A stretch of 64,000 nucleotides of DNA from Burkholderia sp. Ac-20365 (GTDB lineage Bacteria; Pseudomonadota; Gammaproteobacteria; Burkholderiales; Burkholderiaceae), in the NCBI RefSeq assembly GCF_017104715.1, contig NZ_JAAGPI010000042.1, positions 1 to 64,000 on the forward strand, read 5' to 3'. Positions 60,999 through 64,000 of the stretch are shown here, piece by piece. Positions within the stretch are counted from its first letter, which is position 1. Every line of letters begins with the position of its first letter. A model generated the notes under the pieces. The model worked only from the letters and a program-made list of their open reading frames with translations. It did no database searches and was not told where the DNA came from. Made by a program: the position numbers and the translations under genes.

Positions 60999-62221
60999 GA
61001 CGTCCGCAAGGCTTGCAGCGTGTCGTCGTGACAGGCATGGGCATCGTGTCGTGCATCGGCAATACGCTCGGTGACGTGAGTGCCGCACTGCGCGCAGGGC
61101 GCAGCGGTATCACGCACGTCGATGCGTGGCGCGAGCGCGGCTTCGGTACGCAGGTGGCGGGCGTGGCGTCGGTGGATGGCGAGCCGGCGTTCGATCGCAA
61201 GCTCGAGCGCTTCATGGGCGACACCGCACGCTTTGCCTGTCACGCCGCGCGCAAGGCGATCGACGATGCAGGCCTCGACGCCGCATCGCTACGTTCGCCC
61301 GATGCGGGCGTGGTGATCGGATCGGGCGTCGGCACGATGTCCGCGTACGACGCGGCGATGGCCGTTGCGAATACGCGCGGCGTTGAGAAAACGCCGCCAT
61401 ATACGGTGCCGCAGGCCATGAGCAGCACCGCATCGGCGAATGTCGCGCAGGCGTTCGGCATTGAAGGCGTCACGTATTCGCCTTCGTCGGCGTGCACGAC
61501 TTCAGCACTCGCGCTCGGCCAGGCGGCGCAACTGATTCAGACCGGGCGTCAGCAGATCGTGCTGGCAGGCGGCAGCGAATGCCTGCACGACAACATGACG
61601 CTGATGTTCGACGCGATGCATGCGCTGTCGCGCCGTTTCAACGCGACACCCGGGCGCGCATCGCGTCCGTACGATACGCAGCGCGATGGCTTTGTGATTG
61701 CATCGGGCGGCGGCGTGCTCGTGCTCGAAGCGCTCGATCATGCGCTCGCGCGCGGCGCGCGTATCTATGCGGAGCTGACGGGCTTTGGCCAGAGCACGGA
61801 TGGCGCGGGCATGGTGACGCCGCACGCGCCGGGGATCGCGCGCGCCATGCAGATGGCAATCGATGAAGCGGGCACACGTCCCGACTACGTCAACGCGCAC
61901 GCGCCGTCGACGCCGCTTGGCGACATCGAGGAACTGCGCGCGCTGCAAACCGTATTCGGCGATGACGTGCCGCCGTTTTCATCGACGAAGGGTTTGACGG
62001 GACATCCGCTCGGCGCATGCGGTGCGCACGAAGCAATCTACACGCTGCTGATGATGCGCGACGGTTTTATCGCGGGGACAACGGGCATCGAACACATCGA
62101 GCCGCTCGCGCAGAACATGCCGCTCGTGCAGGTCACGCGCGAAGCGCGTATCGATAGCGCGTTGTCGGTGTCGTTTGGCTTTGGCGGCAGTTGCGCGAGC
62201 CTGATGTTTGCAAGGATTTGA
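60995..62221 (+). CDS. Additional beta-ketoacyl-ACP synthase (third KS)
   Basis: A 408-aa ketosynthase with an intact triad: Cys167 (PSSACTTSALALG), His302 and His337 (GLTGHPLGACG). The usual NAHGTST reads NAHAPST here, and FSGSSVG-type loops differ from the previous gene, so it is not a recent copy. Characterised aryl polyene operons end at ApeR; this extra KS may act in loading, fatty-acyl supply or chain-length control. Last gene of the coupled operon. Confidence 0.9.
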   Translation: MRRPQGLQRVVVTGMGIVSCIGNTLGDVSAALRAGRSGITHVDAWRERGFGTQVAGVASVDGEPAFDRKLERFMGDTARFACHAARKAIDDAGLDAASLRSPDAGVVIGSGVGTMSAYDAAMAVANTRGVEKTPPYTVPQAMSSTASANVAQAFGIEGVTYSPSSACTTSALALGQAAQLIQTGRQQIVLAGGSECLHDNMTLMFDAMHALSRRFNATPGRASRPYDTQRDGFVIASGGGVLVLEALDHALARGARIYAELTGFGQSTDGAGMVTPHAPGIARAMQMAIDEAGTRPDYVNAHAPSTPLGDIEELRALQTVFGDDVPPFSSTKGLTGHPLGACGAHEAIYTLLMMRDGFIAGTTGIEHIEPLAQNMPLVQVTREARIDSALSVSFGFGGSCASLMFARI

Positions 62222-62312
62222 CCGTCGCCTGTCGGGATCAGTCACAGGCAAAGACCTGAATGCTGTACGAAGCACACAACGATAAACAACGAGAAAAAGG
62301 GAAGTCGAAACA

Positions 62313-62741
62313 ATGAAAACGAAAATCGCACTGGGGCTGGTGGCTGCCGTATTGCTGACGCAAGCCGGTTGCACGACGAAGATCAAATCTCTGCCGATGC
62401 CGGCCGCGATCCAGACGCAAAACGGGCAGGACGTCGCGCTGTATTTCGGCGAGCAGCCGCATGCGCCCGTCAGGCAGTCGCTCGGCAACAAGGAGTTCGC
62501 GGTGCGCGTGCTGCGCAAGGTGGAAAACACGCCTGAGGCCAACTGCGGGATTGCGCTGGAAAAAGCCGTGCAACAACTGCGCGATTACGCGCGTTCGCAA
62601 CACGCGAATGCCGTCATCAACGTGAAGACGCGCTTCCAGCACAACGAATCGGTGTCGGCGTCGGAATTCACCTGCGGCGCGAGCCTGAACGGTTCGACGC
62701 TCGCCGTGCGCGGCGATGTCGTCACGCTCGAAACCCAATAA
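62313..62741 (+). CDS. Small secreted lipoprotein, paralogue A
   Basis: A 142-aa lipoprotein with signal KTKIALGLVAAVLLTQAGC (lipobox-like QAGC, Cys20) and a mature domain with two Cys (EANCGIALEKA, SEFTCGASLNG) that may form a disulfide. It is clearly related to the next gene: both share ALYFG/PLYFA, xHANAVINVK/GGNAVINIK, the (S/T)EFTCGA block and a final VxLxxxVVTL. Begins 91 bases after the operon with RBS AAAGGGAAG. Function unknown; sequences like this are sometimes mis-annotated as excinuclease subunit. Confidence 0.82.
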   Translation: MKTKIALGLVAAVLLTQAGCTTKIKSLPMPAAIQTQNGQDVALYFGEQPHAPVRQSLGNKEFAVRVLRKVENTPEANCGIALEKAVQQLRDYARSQHANAVINVKTRFQHNESVSASEFTCGASLNGSTLAVRGDVVTLETQ

Positions 62742-62766
62742 GTTTTTAACCACGAGGGTCATAACC

Positions 62767-63198
62767 ATGAAGCGTCACCTGATCTGTGCAGCTGTCGTCG
62801 CATGCCTCGCCTCGCACGCATTCGCGCGCGACACGGTCGCCAACTTTCCCGTCGCCGAAGCGCTGGCGAGCGAGCCGGGCAAGGTCGGCGACGATATTCC
62901 GCTGTATTTCGCGGGCCAGAAGCACCCGGGCGTCGTGAAGAACTACGGCGAGTTCGCGACCAACAAGAAGACCAACGCGTTCGGCAAGAGCGACGAAACA
63001 GCATGCCAGCACGTGTTCCTGTCGGCTGTGATCGAGCTTCAGGATCGCGCGCGCAAGGAAGGCGGCAATGCCGTCATCAACATCAAGAGCAACTACAAGA
63101 ACGAAGTGCGCGAGAGCGCAACGGAGTTCACCTGCGGCGCGGGCGCGGTGATTGCTGGTGTCGCGTTGAAGGGCGAAGTGGTGACGCTGAAGAAGTAA
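62767..63198 (+). CDS. Small secreted protein, paralogue B
   Basis: A 143-aa exported protein with a Sec signal (HLICAAVVACLASHAFA) rather than a lipobox, mature RDTVANFPVAEALASEPGK. Shares with paralogue A the Cys pair (ETACQHVFLSAVIELQ, ATEFTCGAGAVI) and NAVINIK motif. ATG 62767 is chosen for the signal peptide; AACCACGAGG lies upstream. Adjacent paralogues of which one is lipidated and one soluble suggests a periplasm/outer-membrane pair. Confidence 0.82.
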   Translation: MKRHLICAAVVACLASHAFARDTVANFPVAEALASEPGKVGDDIPLYFAGQKHPGVVKNYGEFATNKKTNAFGKSDETACQHVFLSAVIELQDRARKEGGNAVINIKSNYKNEVRESATEFTCGAGAVIAGVALKGEVVTLKK

Positions 63199-63211
63199 GT
63201 CGGCAGCGTTG

Positions 63212-63248
63212 ACGGGCAGCGGCGTTGATGGACGATGCCGCTGCCTGT
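63212..63248. terminator. Possible convergent terminator
   Basis: 12-bp inverted repeat (ACGGGCAGCGGC with GCCGCTGCCTGT, one G-T pair), 13-base loop, between paralogue B (+) and the methyltransferase (-). No T-run follows, so efficiency is uncertain. Confidence 0.4.
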
Positions 63249-63253
63249 TGCGG

Positions 63254-63979
63254 TCAGTCTGTCTTGACGGCTGCGACGTTCACCAGCGTTTCGCGGCGCT
63301 TGCCGGGCTTCGGCGTGTAGAGGCGAAGACGTTCGAGCAGGCCGAAGTCTTTCGCGCGGCTCCACCACAGGTAAGGCAGCGAAACATTGTGTGTGCCGAA
63401 CGTGAAGCCGCCTTGACGGATCATGTCGAGATAGCCGTTCGCGCTCTTTTGCACATGCATTGGGTGACGGAACAGCAGCCGGATCACCCATGACTTGATG
63501 TACGCATCGGTCGATTCGGCGAACAGCAACACGCCGCCCGGTTTCAGCACACGGCGGAACTCGGCGAGCGCGCGTTCCTGTTCGACGAGATGGTGGAAAG
63601 TCTGATGGCAGAACACGATGTCGGCACTGGCATCGGGCAGCGGCAGGTTCGCGCAGTCGCCGTGCAGCACATCGATTTCCGTTGTGCGTGTGTCGGCGTG
63701 ATGGCGGCACGCATTCGCAGCCTGCTTCGCGAGGTCGAGCGAGGGCTCGTGAAAGTCGAGACCGACGATGCGCGCGGGTTTGAACGTTTGCGCGAGCAGG
63801 CGGAACGAAATGCCCTGCCCGCAACCGACATCGACGATCGTGGGCGCGGCGGGCAGCGGCGTGTCGATCAGGCGGTTGAGGTCGTTGATCGCAACGCGCA
63901 GTACATGATGCTCCCACGTGTGGGTGCGCAGGAACCAGACGCCGAAGGCCGTTTCTGGAACGAACGGCACGCAGTGCAT
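63254..63979 (-). CDS. Class I SAM-dependent methyltransferase
   Basis: A 241-aa Methyltransf_11-type enzyme: AdoMet motif I IVDVGCGQGISFRLL, acidic GLDFHEPSLDLAKQA, motif IV ADIVFCHQTFHHLVEQE and VLKPGGVLLFAEST. Opposite strand to the aryl polyene operon; methyltransferases (ApeB type) that methylate the aryl ring occur in related clusters, so this may be the tailoring enzyme. The start ATG 63979 is close to the window edge and a longer form is not excluded. Confidence 0.85.
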   Translation of the reverse strand: MHCVPFVPETAFGVWFLRTHTWEHHVLRVAINDLNRLIDTPLPAAPTIVDVGCGQGISFRLLAQTFKPARIVGLDFHEPSLDLAKQAANACRHHADTRTTEIDVLHGDCANLPLPDASADIVFCHQTFHHLVEQERALAEFRRVLKPGGVLLFAESTDAYIKSWVIRLLFRHPMHVQKSANGYLDMIRQGGFTFGTHNVSLPYLWWSRAKDFGLLERLRLYTPKPGKRRETLVNVAAVKTD

Positions 63980-64000
63980 GCTGGATGAGTCGGTGGACCG

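Overview
The window comes from a GC-rich betaproteobacterium, most likely Burkholderiaceae of the Paraburkholderia/Caballeronia type. The evidence is the housekeeping order (yicC-gmk-rpoZ-spoT-greB, rph-rdgB-hemW, minCDE, pepN-fbp), a Burkholderia-style 382-aa general porin, and a long inverted-repeat intergenic element with the hairpin-rich cores typical of that group. The species call is inference; no search was run.

Layout. 1-5.3 kb: the end of an RND permease, its NodT-type outer-membrane lipoprotein, then pqiABC, all nearly or actually overlapping. 5.4-9.2 kb: map, a GNAT acetyltransferase and the division-site operon minCDE. 9.4-16.9 kb: sparse, with tiny envelope proteins (including two 37-aa lipoproteins), a roughly 690-bp inverted-repeat element, a ClC chloride transporter, waaC, an MHS-type MFS transporter and a TonB-C-domain protein. 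17-26 kb: tRNA-Ser, the rph-rdgB-hemW operon, yicC-gmk-rpoZ-spoT, a NinX-like protein, a tandem tRNA-Arg pair and greB. 26-31.4 kb: porin, a strongly structured candidate small RNA, a cold-shock gene with a long leader, an exonuclease/GIY-YIG fusion, a secreted chorismate mutase and two small proteins. 31.5-36.2 kb: a probable metal (perhaps copper) acquisition operon of DUF2946 protein, TonB receptor, Asp-box protein and thioredoxin-like protein. 36.2-45.4 kb: a LysR regulator divergent from a CoA-transferase/acyl-CoA dehydrogenase pair, tRNA-Thr, fbp, pepN, a DUF4136 lipoprotein, and a TMEM165/GDT1 manganese exporter behind a yybP-ykoY Mn riboswitch.

The outstanding feature is 46.1-62.2 kb: one translationally coupled operon of 15 genes with the composition of an aryl polyene (APE) pigment pathway. 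It encodes a chain-length-factor-like KS, two acyltransferases (one fused to a glycosyltransferase), two ACPs, an AMP-ligase fused to an ApeI-type dehydratase, a COG4648 membrane protein, a thioesterase, a LolA-like carrier, an MMPL exporter, three active ketosynthases, a second dehydratase and a ketoreductase. Within it sits an MIO-type aromatic amino-acid ammonia-lyase. The inferred scheme is: lyase makes an arylacrylate starter, AMP-ligase loads it on an ACP, KS/CLF plus KR and DHs extend a conjugated polyene, and the acyltransferases, LolA-like protein and MMPL protein attach it to lipid and move it to the outer membrane. Two paralogous secreted proteins and a SAM methyltransferase follow.

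Coordinates of RNA ends, promoters and repeat boundaries were read by eye.
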